DNA of 64,000 nt, taken from positions 3,674,501-3,738,500 of the forward strand of contig NC_091668.1 in assembly GCF_042453785.1 (NCBI RefSeq), written 5' to 3'. Position 1 is the first letter of the stretch. Every line of letters begins with the position of its first letter. Of the stretch, positions 23,501 to 35,968 are shown piece after piece. Made by a program: the position numbers and the translations under genes. The notes beneath the pieces are model-generated. The model was not told where the DNA came from, did not search any database, and worked only from the letters and a program-made list of their open reading frames with translations. The DNA is from Malus domestica (taxonomy: Eukaryota; Streptophyta; Magnoliopsida; Rosales; Rosaceae).

Positions 23501-24155
23501 TTGAAAACAATATTTTTATTTCTCTGTAAACTACTAATTTTGGAATATACTATCGTTTCCTTGCCAGTACATTAAAATGAAAATATGAAAAGTAGTCTCA
23601 ATCTCGCCCGGGGGTGTTGTAGGCCGATTTGATGCTACGAGGCACTTCGTTTAGGGCTATTTGAGGGAGAGAGGTGTTGGTTGTCTGAGACAAGGGGTTT
23701 CAGGTTAGGGAACCAAAACGTTCAGTTTCGTCATGTTCATTGTACAATGTCTTTTCATGTCAGCTCAGTTGAATGTATATAAAAACGAAGTTGCATATCT
23801 TACCGACCTCATTCACTCATCTATCCCTCTCTTCATTTATGATTGTGTTGAATTTATTCAGGTAAAATGTATCTTATTCATGCTGTTGAAGGTGATGCAT
23901 TCAAGTCCCGCATCAACGCACGGGAACATTTTTTAGTTTGCCCTATTTTAACATAGAATATATACTGTTATTGTCAATAGCTGCCTTGGTTTTGGCCTCA
24001 TGCAATAATATCTACTTGAAGCTTAAAAGAAAACATAAAAACGCAGGCCAACAGGTGAGCAAGTTTTCCATGATCATACAGAGAAGAGCTGACCGATACT
24101 TCCGCGACGGTGAGGCCAATTTTAACACCTAAGTCAAGGATGAAACTTAATTATG
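20571..24155. other. Gene-poor stretch with possible non-coding exons
   Basis: No recognisable protein is encoded. Several exon-like segments have good splice signals on the plus strand: CCTACAG then GTCGTGATTGAGG to TCGTTG then GTAAGG (20638-20680), TTTTCAG then TTAAACAAG to GGAAG then GTGAG (22392-22444), and TTTTCAG then GGGATGG to ATGTG then GTAAGC (23153-23243). They could belong to a spliced non-coding or decayed transcript continuing from the 14-kb gene fragments. The frames at 20865, 22730, 23384 and 23938 are short and match nothing I know. Confidence 0.35.
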
Positions 24156-24159
24156 TTAT

Positions 24160-24530
24160 CAGTGTCTTTATTGAGGTCTAGTCAGCCTTGATCAAGAGTT
24201 GCTGTTAGTTCTGGGTTCTGAAGGTCAGCCTCATCAGCAGCAATAACTGGATGCGATCTGTGTCGCGGTGGAAACACTAGCTAGAAGAAACAAGGAAGAA
24301 AACATAATGAGAGAGGTTGGTTCTTTTCTTCAACTCCATGCAAAGGTAATGAGCATGGAGCCTGAAAATATTGTGCCAACTTGATCCGAGGGACTGAAGG
24401 GCCACGAAAATCTATAGTTCACAGTGTTCAAGAACGCAAACCACGAAACCAGTCAAAAGCAGAGACTTATCAGCCAGAGATCCCATGAAAGAGGCTTCAA
24501 GAAAATCCATGTATTTTTTATCATGTTATT
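24160..24530 (-). pseudogene. Degraded glutamate receptor-like gene fragment
   Basis: Bases 24370-24530 align with 10565-10740 in exon 3 of the receptor gene. Shared blocks include TGTGCCAACTTGAT, GTGTTCAAGAACCCAAACCAC (here GCAAACCAC) and GGCTT(T/C)AAGAAAATCCATG. That covers the M1 segment and the loop after it. Bases 24160-24260, read in reverse, resemble a receptor C-terminal tail (NPELTAT, then a stop). Intervening exons are missing. It lies on the same strand as the intact gene 12 kb away, which fits decay of a tandem duplicate. Confidence 0.7.
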
Positions 24531-24725
24531 TATTGGGAAGAAGTTTATATGTAATTTTGGGATGAAAATTCACAACTCATTAACCATTTGAAGCAATTTC
24601 TTTGCAGTCTCTCCATCTGCATAACGTGTTGGAGTAGCACACAGATAGTACATTTAATTGTTAATTAATAAGGAACCAAAAGCCTCTGCAGGTTCCGTTT
24701 ACCTTTGACCCGATCAAAGTAATAA

Positions 24726-24895
24726 TTTTTTTTTTTTTTTTTTTGAAAAAACAATATTATCTATACTAAGGAAAGGGAGTGGGGTTAGTCTCACAATAAA
24801 CTAGCAATATTGTGGTTCAAATTCATCTATGGTGAGAATCGAATCTAAGATATCTCACTTACAAGTGAAGAAAAATAGACTGTAGTACTTAGTAG
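24726..24895 (-). repeat. tRNA-derived SINE, copy 2
   Basis: Same family as 7745-7913: T-run (A-tail on the minus strand), ACAATATTATCTATACTAAGG, CACAATAAACTAGCAATA, GAGAATCGAATCTAAGATAT, then CACTTACAAGTGAAG. Two partial copies follow: 25000-25090 (+, with GGTTCGATTCTCG) and a fragment of the second SINE family at 25285-25400 (-). Confidence 0.65.
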
Positions 24896-24909
24896 CAGTA
24901 AGTGTTTTT

Positions 24910-25950
24910 AAAACACAAAAAAAAGGACATTAATACTAAGGTCAATTTTGTTTTGAATCTCCAATTGCTAAAATGTCACATAAAAAAATTAATCTACATG
25001 TTACACTAGATTATGCACAAGGTTTTAGGTTCGATTCTCGTTAAAAACGAATTTAAACCACATATTGTAGTGCTAGCTTGAAATATGCACGTTTGTTTTT
25101 CTAAGTGTAGCCGACTAAACTCTTTGGTTGAAGATGGTGCTTTACCGTAGTGGCGAAAAGCAACAATGTGCACCATAGTGCCGATTTAATCCTCACTAAT
25201 CCCACTACCCTTAACATTTTTTTTTTTATGGGACTACCCTTAACATTTGTTAAAATTCAGTAAACTAGGAGAATTTTTTTTTATTTTTTCTTAATTTTAT
25301 TATTAAGAGGGAAAATGGTTCGAAACTATTACAATAATTTAGAGAGTAGGAATTTCAAACCTGGAACGCATGGGTAAAACCCCATCAGCTTATCTACATT
25401 AGAAACATGCAAGTTTGGATCTCCTTTACTCGACTAGAATTTCAAATTTTTATTACCACAGACAAATTATTAGATTATAATATTGATTTTCGAATTTTGT
25501 TTTCTTTAATTCCTTGTTCTTTTTTGCTTAATTGTTGTGCATAATCGTTATATTAATCTAGAGCTTTGTAGTTTTACGTTCACGAAAAGCAAATCATAGA
25601 ATTGCCTAAAAATGCAAGCACTTTACAAAGACAACGTAAAACTAATTAGAAACGCGAGACCAAATTGTGCTCATCCAAACCAGGCAAGTACTGAAAGGGT
25701 TCAGGGTTAAGAGAGAAGATGAAGAACCAACAACGTCGTTTCAAAAATCACTACTACGAAATAAACGAGATGCAATCGTTTCACTAATTAATCCATACAT
25801 GTACAAGTTAACTACTTCATATCAAGAATATCTTCCGCATAAAAACAGCAAGAACACGAAGCAAAAGAAAAGAGCGATCGAGCATCACCTAATCCACGTA
25901 GAATTACTAACACAACCGCACACTGTAAATGGAATAACACGAATCCAATT
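24910..25950. other. Intergenic SINE debris and 3' flank of TAF10
   Basis: Apart from the SINE pieces at 25000-25090 and 25285-25400 I see no gene. The last 300 bp is probably the 3' UTR and terminator region of the minus-strand TAF10 gene. The 120-codon frame at 25667-26029 runs antisense into the TAF10 last exon and is not a gene. Confidence 0.4.
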
Positions 25951-25955
25951 GCAAA

Positions 25956-27468
25956 TTACTCTTCCCTTGTTGCAGGATCCATCCCAGTTGAAGGGCTGTC
26001 CGCAAAATACTCTTGGTGCTTCACATTGACGCCATGCTGCTCAATTGAGAATAACAAGATGAGCACTTTAGTTAAACGAAATCAGTTTCAAAATCTAATT
26101 AGGGCCAGGCAATCTAGATTGAGCTATTCTAAAACTGAACACGAGACTTTACTAATATTGAAGATTCTATGAATCCCACGCTTCTACCAAAAACGTACAA
26201 AATGCAGGAATAATATAGAAGAGAACAAAAAACACACCATTTGTAAGTTCAAAAGGCTCTCCAGTTTTGAAAGAAATAGAGGAATACTGAGGTGCATGAA
26301 AAAGGTAGCCTATCAAGCTAAAGTAATTCGAAAGAGTGTAGTCATTACCTCACGCAATGCCCTTGACAGGTCTTCCATCGTCAATATTAAACGCTTATCC
26401 TGTTGCAACATTAAAGTTAAGACGACATGTGATTAAAATTTAGATAAACATAAACACACATCTCACCAGAACAATGATTGGAGTACCTTTTGTTGTTTGT
26501 CTCTTTTGTCTTTGACTACAGAAGCCTGTCTCGCTTTGCATTGCCTGTTTAGCGGCATAAGCATGTAAATATCTTCCCCAATTGTAATACCTTATACACT
26601 GGCTAACTACAAGTACAACAACCTACGAATATAACTAATTAATACCGGACCAACAGCCTACTAGTGCAATTATACATTTCTTGTCCAATATTCGACAAAT
26701 CATAAATGTGAGCTTGTGCCATGAGGCAAGAGGTGAATAATTTAGTGACTTACTGAAGAGCATCAGTTGCAACCTCAGAAACAAACTTTTGCGTGGCGAC
26801 AGCTACCAGCCTGATTCTGCGAGTGGAGTAAAGTACACACTTCAGCATACAAGTACAGTTAGCACAAATTTGAAACCGCTAATTGGAACGAAGGCTAGGA
26901 AGCAAACGAACGAATGTACAACATAGATACAGTTCCCGCACCAAACGAAAATAAGGAAACAGATCACAGACAACAATGAGAGTTCATACCAGTTACAAAC
27001 TCTACCTACAGCTTAATTCACATAGCATGAGTATCTAAAGAACTACAACTCTGAAATTTTCGAACAGAAACATACTGTACACTTAACAAAATCAAATCAT
27101 ACTTGACAAAATCAAATTATTAATCTCACAACCCTAACGGCAACTGAAAACTCAACTGAGCAAATTGCAAATCGTCCCAAAATTTGAAATTGGAACAAGT
27201 ACCTACAATCGAACGTCGGGGCACTGGAAGCCGCTCTTGGCCAAGTAATGCTCCACGAGCTCGTCGGGTATCTGAAAGCAGAAAAAGTCAGGATTTCGAT
27301 TTCGATTTGATCGGAATTTGAAGGAAAAAATAAGATTCGAAAGTAGGGTTTTACGGTGGGGGCGTAGTCCATCAAGGAGGCGAGGAAGTCGGTGAGGGCG
27401 GCGTCATCGTCGTGCTTTCCGCCGTCGCTCGGTTGCTGGTTCTGGTTTTGAGTTGGGTTCTGGTTCAT
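25956..27468 (-). CDS. TAF10: Transcription initiation factor TFIID subunit 10 (TAF10)
   Basis: Nuclear histone-fold subunit of TFIID (and SAGA in other eukaryotes), needed for RNA polymerase II initiation. Six exons: 27468-27355, 27271-27207, 26816-26754, 26544-26487, 26399-26349, 26036-25956. They join in frame to 143 residues; plant TAF10 is about 135-145. The N-terminus is Gln/Asn-rich, then DDDAALTDFLASLMDYAPT. The histone fold follows: IPDELVEHYLAKSGFQCPDV, RLIRLVAVATQKFVSEVATD, ALQQCKARQASVVKDKRDKQ, and LILTMEDLSRALREYGVNVK. The C-terminus is EYFADSPSTGMDPATREE. All introns are GT-AG. No defects are seen. Confidence 0.95.
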
Positions 27469-27641
27469 CTTCTTTCCTTCTCTCTCTCCAAAATACGATC
27501 TTTCCTGATGAGTCTTCGACTCTGATTTCCAGATTTATTGGCCTATTTTATAAACAAGTAATTTATTCAACCGGGTCGGGTTGTACCTATTTCCTCATCC
27601 AACTATCCGTTTTGGTTACTAGTACGACAGACTGTGCAGCA

Positions 27642-27842
27642 GGGAAAATGATCTTTTCCGGATCCCTTCCACTTAATCTACTAAGTTTGAAAATTCAAAC
27701 TATTGAAATTTGATTCAATGGTTATAAATAGGGACTTATTTTAAAAGTTATAATAACTTTAACCAGTTTGATCAAATTTCAATGGCCCGAATCTCTGGAC
27801 TTGATGGATTAAGAGGAAGGGATACGGAGATGATCCCTTTCC
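27642..27842. mobile_element. MITE-like inverted repeat upstream of TAF10
   Basis: Two arms of about 75 bp face each other around a 50-bp AT-rich centre. The left arm has GATCTTTTCCGGATCCCTTCC and TTGAAATTTGAT. The right arm, read in reverse, has GATCATCTCCGTATCCCTTCC and TTGAAATTTGAT. It lies about 175 bp upstream of the TAF10 start codon, so it may sit in that promoter. No clear target duplication was found. Confidence 0.6.
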
Positions 27843-28039
27843 ATGTAGTAGTACCCAATAGGACTGTAGGATGTGTTCCAAACTTCCAACCAGCCGGTTT
27901 AAAAGTGCTTTTCCAAAACAACCTTACTCCAAAAAAATAGCAGCAGCTACAGCTAAATCCAATCACAAATGAACATGTGTGCAACAAGTGAATTGGAAAC
28001 TATGGTTGAACACATGTCCACCTATGATTAATGGTTCAT

Positions 28040-28440
28040 CAGCTGATGCTATTATTTCAGCAATCTTTCTAAAGAACGGTTTTAGGACATATTTGTCACA
28101 ACTTCTGAAAGCTAAAAGTGTTTTCTATCAACTAAAAGGCTTTTAACTACGTTTGACAACATAGTGTTTGAGTAGTAAAATTGTTTATTTGAAAAAAAAC
28201 CATCATCTAGCATCTTCAACTCCCAAGTGCTCTTTTAGGAAGCATTTAAACTTTTAATGAGAATTTCAACGTGTTTATAACAAAAGCGCTTACAAGCAAA
28301 TGCTGCTTGCAGTCCCACGTAGAAAGTCTCAAACAAGAAGTGCATCAATCTTTTGAATAAAAATCCAAGTGTGCTTGCAACTAATAAGCTTTTGTTAATT
28401 ATTTTAAAAACACTTCCAAACAAAAACACGAGCTCTTATG
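28040..28440. repeat. hAT-MITE-like remnant
   Basis: Runs of AAAAGTGTTTT, AAAAGGCTTTTA, AAGTGCTCTTTTAGGAAGC and AAACACTTCCAAACAAA resemble the MITE family at 38.6, 43.1 and 45.7 kb. Boundaries are not resolved. Confidence 0.4.
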
Positions 28441-28820
28441 TCACCCAAATAAGAGAAGCAACACAGATGAATATTTTGAGGTACTAATACCAATTCTATA
28501 AAAATCTGAGGATCGGACTTTGCTATTAATCCCAGGTTGCAAGGGACCAAGATACACACTGATAAATCAAGTGAATGAAAAGTAGCGGCCACCCTCTTCC
28601 AGCCAAACTTTTAACATGTTCAGCTGGGGAAGAAATTATTGAACAAGTAAATCTCTACTTTTCACACGTTATTAAAAAAAACCCCCGATGTAATCTTCGT
28701 ATCAAGATTCCGGTTAACAGAGAAAAACCAGGATCTTCACGAAAAAGACTTAGACACCTTTACATCACACTCTGCAGTCTGCACTGACGAACCAAAAAAA
28801 ATGAAGGGGGCACTACGCGT

Positions 28821-31566
28821 CTACTTCTTCTGGGTATAACGCTGGATCCCTTGGACATCTACGATCCCAGGAGGGAAGACAGGATCAGTAGCTGCTGTAA
28901 CGGCAACATTTGCCACGGAGGTGACATTCACTGGAGGAGTAAAGAGAGGCCCAACAAGCGGAAGCTGGCTCAGAGGTCTTGTATATTGAAATAGCTGCAG
29001 TCATATGTTTGAATATAAATCAGATGATGTATCTTTTTCTCAAGTGGAGGACTAAATGCAGAATATATGAAGAACTACAACTATACCATCTCAAGTGGAT
29101 AACCAATTACACCGAGAGGTAACTTTACGCTGCCAACGCTTCGAGTCCCATAAATAAATCCAGGCCTCAAAATCATTCCTGAAAATGGCATTTGCAGTGT
29201 TATACAATAGAAGTGTCCAATATTGTAAGAAACATAAGCCATATAACTAATGCTTCAGTGTCACATGCTTGGTTTCAAGAAAAGTAGTAACTTAATGTTT
29301 TAAGAAGATATTGATTGAAATTAATGAGACAAGATGTAACCGATGGATAAACAAATTCTCAGATCTTAGCTATCACTCGAAAAAATGATGAAAGAGTAAG
29401 AAACCTCACCTCCATAAGGGAATTTGGTTAGTAGCTCTGTCTCTGCAGCTCTCTAGGTTGACAAGATACAGCAAAGGATTTTGTGTCAGATAAGATTAGA
29501 CATGCTAAGCATTACAAGCAGACTCATTATGCTAATTCTTCCAGCAGCCACTAAAAACTAGCGACCAACCTACAAGTAAACTCAAACAAAGCATGGTACC
29601 TTTCCCTCATAATATCCCCGCAATAAGTAATTTGCCAAGCCAAAATCAGCAGCAGAGATATAAACAAATCTTTTCACACCTGCGGATCAACGCCAATTGT
29701 TTAACAAGTAAGCCAAAGAAGTAGCCCGATACAAGAAAAATAAAACATATATATGTATATATACCTTGTTCAGCGGCAGCTCTAATTGCATTGATGTTAG
29801 CAGTCCCATTAATCTTATACATGTAAGAATTGGAGCCAAACCCACCAACACAGGATATCTAGGACAAGAAACCATATTAGGAAAAGGAACCAAACATCTG
29901 ATCCATTAAATGAAAGCTAAGCATGAAGAACAAAGGGATAGACAGTTTTCATTCTATACAATAAGCACATTCTGAACCAAAATTTGAAGAAGGGGGGAGT
30001 GGAAGGACAATATATCACATGGTTAGAGAATATGTCAGTGTGTGCATGTGTCTTTACTACGTATTGGCAGATGGGAATAAGGTTAAACGGAGCATTATGG
30101 GACTTCATACCACAGACGTGACACCATCAAGGGCATCCTTCCATGACTCAGGCGATAGAAGGTTTCCTGAAAATGGAAATACTTTTAAAGGGTGTCCTAC
30201 ATTAAAAAAAAGAAATTACGGGTCGTCAATAAAATATTATTGCAAGAAAGTAAACCTTGATGCCAGGTCATACTGTCGGCCCATGAATCATGTAATTTTG
30301 ACCTACCAGACCTGAGAAAGAAAAAAAATGAGATAGCACTAGAAGTGAGGTTCCAATATCGAATCAACAAAAAAAATCAAATAAAAGGTGATACAATCAT
30401 CGATGTATAAAGTTTTCCTTATCGTGTATGCAAAAGAATTAGGTAAAATGATCTTCGAGTTGGAAACAATTACTTCAGTGTCTGATAGTACTGTGTTCTT
30501 ATATAGCATACAAGCATTGAGATGGGTACAGGCCTAAACTGATCAACACTAATGAACAATTCATTGCCATCAACTTAACACCAGCATGCAGATACCAACC
30601 ACCAAATACATAAAGACGAGTTATACCTGCTAAGGCTGGCGACAGACAAGCCCCGGTCCAATGCTTCTCTACAAACATGTGAGCCAACAAATCCATTTCC
30701 ACCCAAGACAAGCAACTGTATTAAGAAGCTTAGAAGTCAACAAACACAACACTATAGCATAGAGATAAAAAATAAAAATACAACAAAGCCTTTTCCCATT
30801 AGGTGGGTTCGGCTGACACTATAGCATAGAGAAGACAATAAAATTATATCACAAAATAACAGTTTCAAACTTTCAATGCTTTTGAAACAAGATAGTACCT
30901 TCTCAGTTGGCGGAGGGGGAGTGTTTACAGTCTCTGCTTCCTCAACTTTGAAGGGTTCATCAACCTTATCAGAGTCTGTTGTCAGATACCTACCATTCTT
31001 CGGTGCATCCGATACACTGAATTTACAGAAATCAGGAAGTAAGGAAAACCCAATTCTCCTCTTAACTATCTTTATTTTATTCATTTTTCAACCATAAATT
31101 CAACCACAAATTCAACAATGTAGAACAACCCATAGCAGCACAAATAATCCGAAAACCGAAATAAAAATATCCATGAACCCAGATGATCAAATTTCGTATA
31201 GAACCCCAAATACAGAACTATAAAAAAAAATTAAAAACAATAAAAAAAATTAAAAAAAACCTAATAGTCTAAGATCCCAATTAGTAAATTTAAGGTTTTT
31301 GCATTAGTTTCCCAATTCCCACGCTTTCTCGACAGCGAAACACTCACTGCATAATAATTCGATAAACAACAGCACCAATAGATTCAATACCAAAAAAGAA
31401 CCACAAACACATTCAAAACCATAAATTAGCAGTGCACTGAGTGCAGGTATACAAATTGAGTATTAATTCCAATTTTATATAATAAAAAAAAATTGAAATA
31501 AAAAACTTACAAGAGCCTGGGAAGTGATGATCTTGTATGGATCAACCGCGAGACGACCGTCCTCAT
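28821..31566 (-). CDS. NAD(P)-binding Rossmann-fold (atypical SDR) protein, At5g10730-like
   Basis: Ten exons: 31566-31511, 31016-30899, 30715-30627, 30311-30256, 30166-30111, 29858-29765, 29679-29600, 29452-29410, 29178-29087, 28994-28821. They join in frame to 285 residues. The N-terminus (MRTVVSRLIHTRSSLPRL) is Arg/Ser-rich without acidic residues, like a mitochondrial presequence. The dinucleotide-binding motif is LLVLGGNGFVGSHVCREALD. Later segments are SWKDALDGVTSVISCVGGFG, KRFVYISAADFGLANYLLRG with YYEGK (a YxxxK-type active site), and ILRPGFIYGTRSVGS. The closest family known to me is the plant At5g10730/At5g15910 group, related to NDUFA9-type atypical SDRs. Substrate unknown. Very short exons (43-118 bp) hide it from ORF scans. 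Confidence 0.88.
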
Positions 31567-31569
31567 TTT

Positions 31570-32446
31570 TTCGAATTCGCGGTTACACACAGTCCCCTTT
31601 TTCTAGGGTTTCTTGAATTTTGGTTCTTCAATTTGCTTTCTCGGAGAATGCCCGGAGCGCAAGTAACCGGAAAGTCTGTAGCTTCTTCTTTTACAGACAA
31701 CAAGTTTGGTTTAAAGAAAGAGAGAACAGATGGCGCGCAACTGTGGAGACAAGTGGTTCGTGCAAGGCCTCAGGGAAAACGCAACGTGTACACGCTCACA
31801 CCTCAAACTTTGTGTTTCACTTTCACGCGGCGCGAATATGGTTTTTTTTTTTTCAATTCAACGGTTCCTTCTTTATTACTGTAATATCATTTGATTTGTA
31901 AATTTTATTCATAAATGTATTCTCTTTGATATTATCTTTTAATTAAACTACTCTGATTTATTTACTAGAATTTAGAAGTGTAAGAGAACGGATACACTGC
32001 ATGTGACCACTTGGTCTAACCTAAATTCGACTTCTCGAACCACAACTCGCAATTGTACAATCTCATAAACAAAGCACCTTAGTCTCCCTGTAGTTTCACA
32101 CTCGTAACTTTGATTTCAATCAACCAATGTCTGCATAGATGGGCTACTTTTCAAGATGGATCTACCTAAGTTCTTCTGGCCCAAGACCTTCTTGGTTAGT
32201 AAACTGGCCCAATTTTCTTTGGATTCTCATTTTCTGGCCTTGAAAACCTTGTTGCTTAGTATACACTGGCCTGGATTTTGAGCCAAGCTGAGACGGGCTG
32301 AAATTTTGAGCCCAATATTGTTTTGAGAGGAGTATGGCTCCTTAAGTCTGAGGAGGAGTTCCTTTGTGTTTATAGTTGGAATTGTTTATATCATAAACAC
32401 TTTGATACAACAGCGAGAACTTGGATACAATAGAAAGTGTTAAGTT
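31570..32446. other. Intergenic, promoter side of the SDR gene
   Basis: The first 200 bp is the likely 5' leader and promoter of the minus-strand SDR gene. Beyond that I see AT-rich DNA with the phrase TTCTTGGTTAGTAAACTGGCCCA repeated in variant form near 32190 and 32255. No gene is evident. Confidence 0.4.
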
Positions 32447-32858
32447 TGTGACATTTGCTAGATTACTCCGATCACTAGTGTGGATAAATATGTAAATGGA
32501 TAGAGACTGGGAAGTAAACACAAGATGTACATGGTTCACCCAGATTAGCTACGTCTACGAAGTAGAGGAGTTCTCATTAATTGTGAAGGGTTTACACAAG
32601 TACATAGGTTCAAGCTCTCCTTTTGTGAGTACTAGTGAATGATTTAGTACAAATGACATTAGGAAATTGTGAGAGAATGATCTCCTTTTATAGAAGAGAG
32701 TTTCTAGCTTTGTTCTGACATTGACACGTGTTGTGTTGTGATTGGCTTCTGATGTTACACGTGTCGCGATATGATTGGCTTCTAATGTCGACAAGTGTCG
32801 CGCTGTGATTGGCCTCCTGGTTAGAAGGAAACTCTTCTGGATCATTGACGGTATAACA
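32447..32858 (-). mobile_element. Solo LTR, same family as the LARD-like element at 15.5-19.9 kb
   Basis: On the minus strand it starts TGTTATACCGTCAATGATCC, carries a TATA box (TTCTATAAAAGG) and ends GCAAATGTCACA. Its last 240 bp match 19700-19943. No internal domain or second LTR is next to it. A clean 5-bp duplication was not seen. A fossil. Confidence 0.7.
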
Positions 32859-35689
32859 TTAACCGGTGCTCGGTAGTTTCGGGATTGATCAAGTATGGTT
32901 CAAACAAAAACTAAAGTTGTTTAGTCAGTCAACTGTGGCAAATAAATAGACGACTCATAGTGCTTTTATCGAATCTGTCCATTGAGGAGCCAAATTAATT
33001 CTTATTGTTTTCAGTTCCTGCATTTGATTGCAACAAAGATTATGGAGGTGAACCTTTCTATTAAGTACTTATATTGTAACCAATGGAAGTTCTTCTCGGC
33101 ACATTTACTTCAGAGCGAAAGGTTAAGATTTAACTAACTGATAATTTAGTTAAAGCTCAACGGTTTACTCTTAAAAAATAATGTGCAGATAAGCCAAGCT
33201 CTTGTAACCAAATCTCAAAAATTGAACACTTTATTAAAAGAGGCATTCAATAGACAGTATCGCGTTTTAGTAGCATAAACAAGTCACTAAGCAGTGTCAA
33301 ATCAGAAGGATCTGATAAAAATCTTAGTCCAAATCACTCAGATCGTAATAGTTACGAAGAAACCAGATTTGATATATTCCTCTACATATATATCTCTAAT
33401 CCAATTTGTTCTACTGGCATTGGCATCCATGAATCCATTCCAAAAAAATGAATCTGTCCAGTGGCCTCCACTGTGCACGTTGACTCTTTTGCGTTGTGAG
33501 TGAAAAAGGAAGAAAAAGAACATCCTGCAAACCCTGATCTTTTGTGAATGCCAAAGGCCAACACAGTGGAATTGAACATCTGATTAGAATCATAATTTGG
33601 AATAAATAATAGGAAACAGAACTTTGGAATTTTGAATCCATCAAATTTTCACACCATGCATGGATGCAGATATGCAAATATGCAGTAGCACTATGAGAAA
33701 AAAAAAAGAAAAAAAAAAGAGACATTATCCGAATATTAGCCAAAGTTTGTATGCGCATAAACTAAGAAAACGACTCGAGTCCGCCCTAGCAGTAGCCTTT
33801 ACTTCTGAAGCAAATATCTACTAAATTGCTCTACGAAAATGACATAAAACTAACTTAATTCCCAATATACCTGAGAAATACAACTTTTAAAAGTGTGAGA
33901 ATATATGCTGCATCCAGGATGTTGCAGAACTCACTGCCCCAATTTAAGATTTGGTTTTTGTCCAATGTATGTATATGCTTAGGTACATGAGAGAACTTGC
34001 TTTGTAATAGTTGCAACTCTCATGGTGCATGTTTTGAGAGAGATAGATACAAGGGTATAGATTACAATCGGGAATAGCTAAGAATCCCCCCAAAATACTA
34101 AAGAAAAACATACCTGAAATGGAACTAATATTTCTACACCAGGCATGTCACTCCTTAGTATTGTAGAAACAATCGTCTCATTATTTTTTTTTTCTTTGAG
34201 CAAACACTTATATTTCTCAGAAAGTAATACAATACATATATGTGTGTGTGTGTGTGTGATTTGGTGCAATGCAGTATGTGACCACTGATGTATGAGCTAG
34301 TGCTAGTTCCCTTGTCTAAATCAAAAGGAGAATCATATATTAAAAGGATAAGTACGTCACAAAACCACTCAGGTAGTGGGAACAAGTGCGTCTTTCTCCT
34401 TATTTTCTATGTTGGCAGAAGATTCCAACACTAAAACCTCACCATGGTTTCTTTCTTTCTCTTAATTAGATTAGGTTGGACGCTAACCTTTTGTTAAATA
34501 TGAAAAAAAAATTGGCTTAATCATCATGCATCCTATCCAATGTATCCCTTACAAGTACTGTACTATCCAATAGATTATTACTATAATAATAATATATTTC
34601 ACATCGTTGGGGCAATCCCTGCATATGTATTTTAATTAAATCGATACGATATTATTCTCCTCTTTTAGTTTTAGCTATATGAAGTTTAATTCATTATAGA
34701 ACTATCATCACTTACCAATTAATTACTTTTTAAAAATAAAGTGGCTGGGCAGAAACCCTAATTGGTACTGCACTCAGAGTTGGGGATGTCAATCTGAATT
34801 TTTTATATATATATATCTGTGTGCGCGCGCAAGTCTGCAAAGGCTTTTTGATGAAAAGATATGATCCTTTCCGGTAATAGTTTTCTAGGTACAAATGAAA
34901 AAAAACTAATTAAGTGGTTAAACAGGAAGGTTAAGTACAAAAGCTGAATGGATCTGCTTAATTATCTGTTTGAGTTTTGTGATGAAAAGAAAGGTGATAC
35001 AAAAGTTAACTGTGGCGATATATATATCTCCTAAGTGGCTTTCAGCGACAGAAAGGGAATATATATTTGACGGGATGAAGTAAAAATGGTCTCAAATCGT
35101 GTTTAAAGGCTAATTAATATTTAGTAATGGTTTAGGCTTATATGCACGAAATTAAACTACAATTAATGTAGAATATGGAATCCATGCCACAGCACAAAAA
35201 GGAGAAAGAATATTCCTTGTTAAATACTTAAAAGCGTTGATTAACATAAAACACTTTGGTACATGTCGTGCTTATGTTGATAAAGTTCATATTCAAGCAG
35301 TAATTTGGGTACCAAATGTCAGAAAACAGGGAAAGAATAAAGTTAACTTCCCTATTAAGTTTGCGTTCTATGCATGTCCCATTTTCGTTCGTAAATTTTG
35401 CAATTAAACCATGCATATTTTGATTGACCAAAAAAACAACCATGCATTTTGGTTTGAGATCATGACTTACAATTTTTTATTAACCATCACATTTTGATTT
35501 CTAACTATTATGAAACTTGTATAATTCTGATCACTGTATTTATCTCTCAAATTGATTTTGATCAATATATGTCACATGTCGATCATCAACGTTCCTCACC
35601 TTTTTTGAGACCTTATGTTGTTAATCAAGTAGTTCGATCGTGTGAGGCTCGCATGGGTCAGGGTGAGATGACAATAGATTTGATGATGC

Positions 35690-35968
35690 AGCCAATCAAA
35701 AAAAAAAAAAGAGGGATTTTCCCTTCCATTTCCGTTGACCGTACGCCACGACAACACCTTCGACCCGGTTCTAATTCCGGCCATTTCCACCATATTTCCA
35801 GGTGATCTTCAACCATCCCACACCTGCCTCCTCTTCCATTACTCCCCATCCATCTACCATCTTCACACAATTTTGAAGGAATTTTAAGCCAAAAAATCAT
35901 ATTCAACGAATGTTATTTTCCCTTGTCACGTGTCGATCCTCGACGTATGTCGGAATCGAGGCGTGACA
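35690..35968 (+). mobile_element. Remnant of the long LTR family
   Basis: It ends GTATGTCGGAATCGAGGCGTGACA, close to the reverse complement of the LTR start at 3979 (CGTATGTCGAGATCGGGGCGTGACA). The CGACCCGGTTCTAATTCCGG region matches the inverse of sequence near 6930-6950. Most of the LTR is missing. A fossil. Confidence 0.6.

Noticed and set aside
25667-26029. 120-residue plus-strand protein
   Set aside because: It overlaps the last TAF10 exon in antisense and has low-complexity composition.
31537-31901. Small genes on the plus strand at the SDR promoter
   Set aside because: They are antisense to the first SDR exon and leader and show no motif or splice support.
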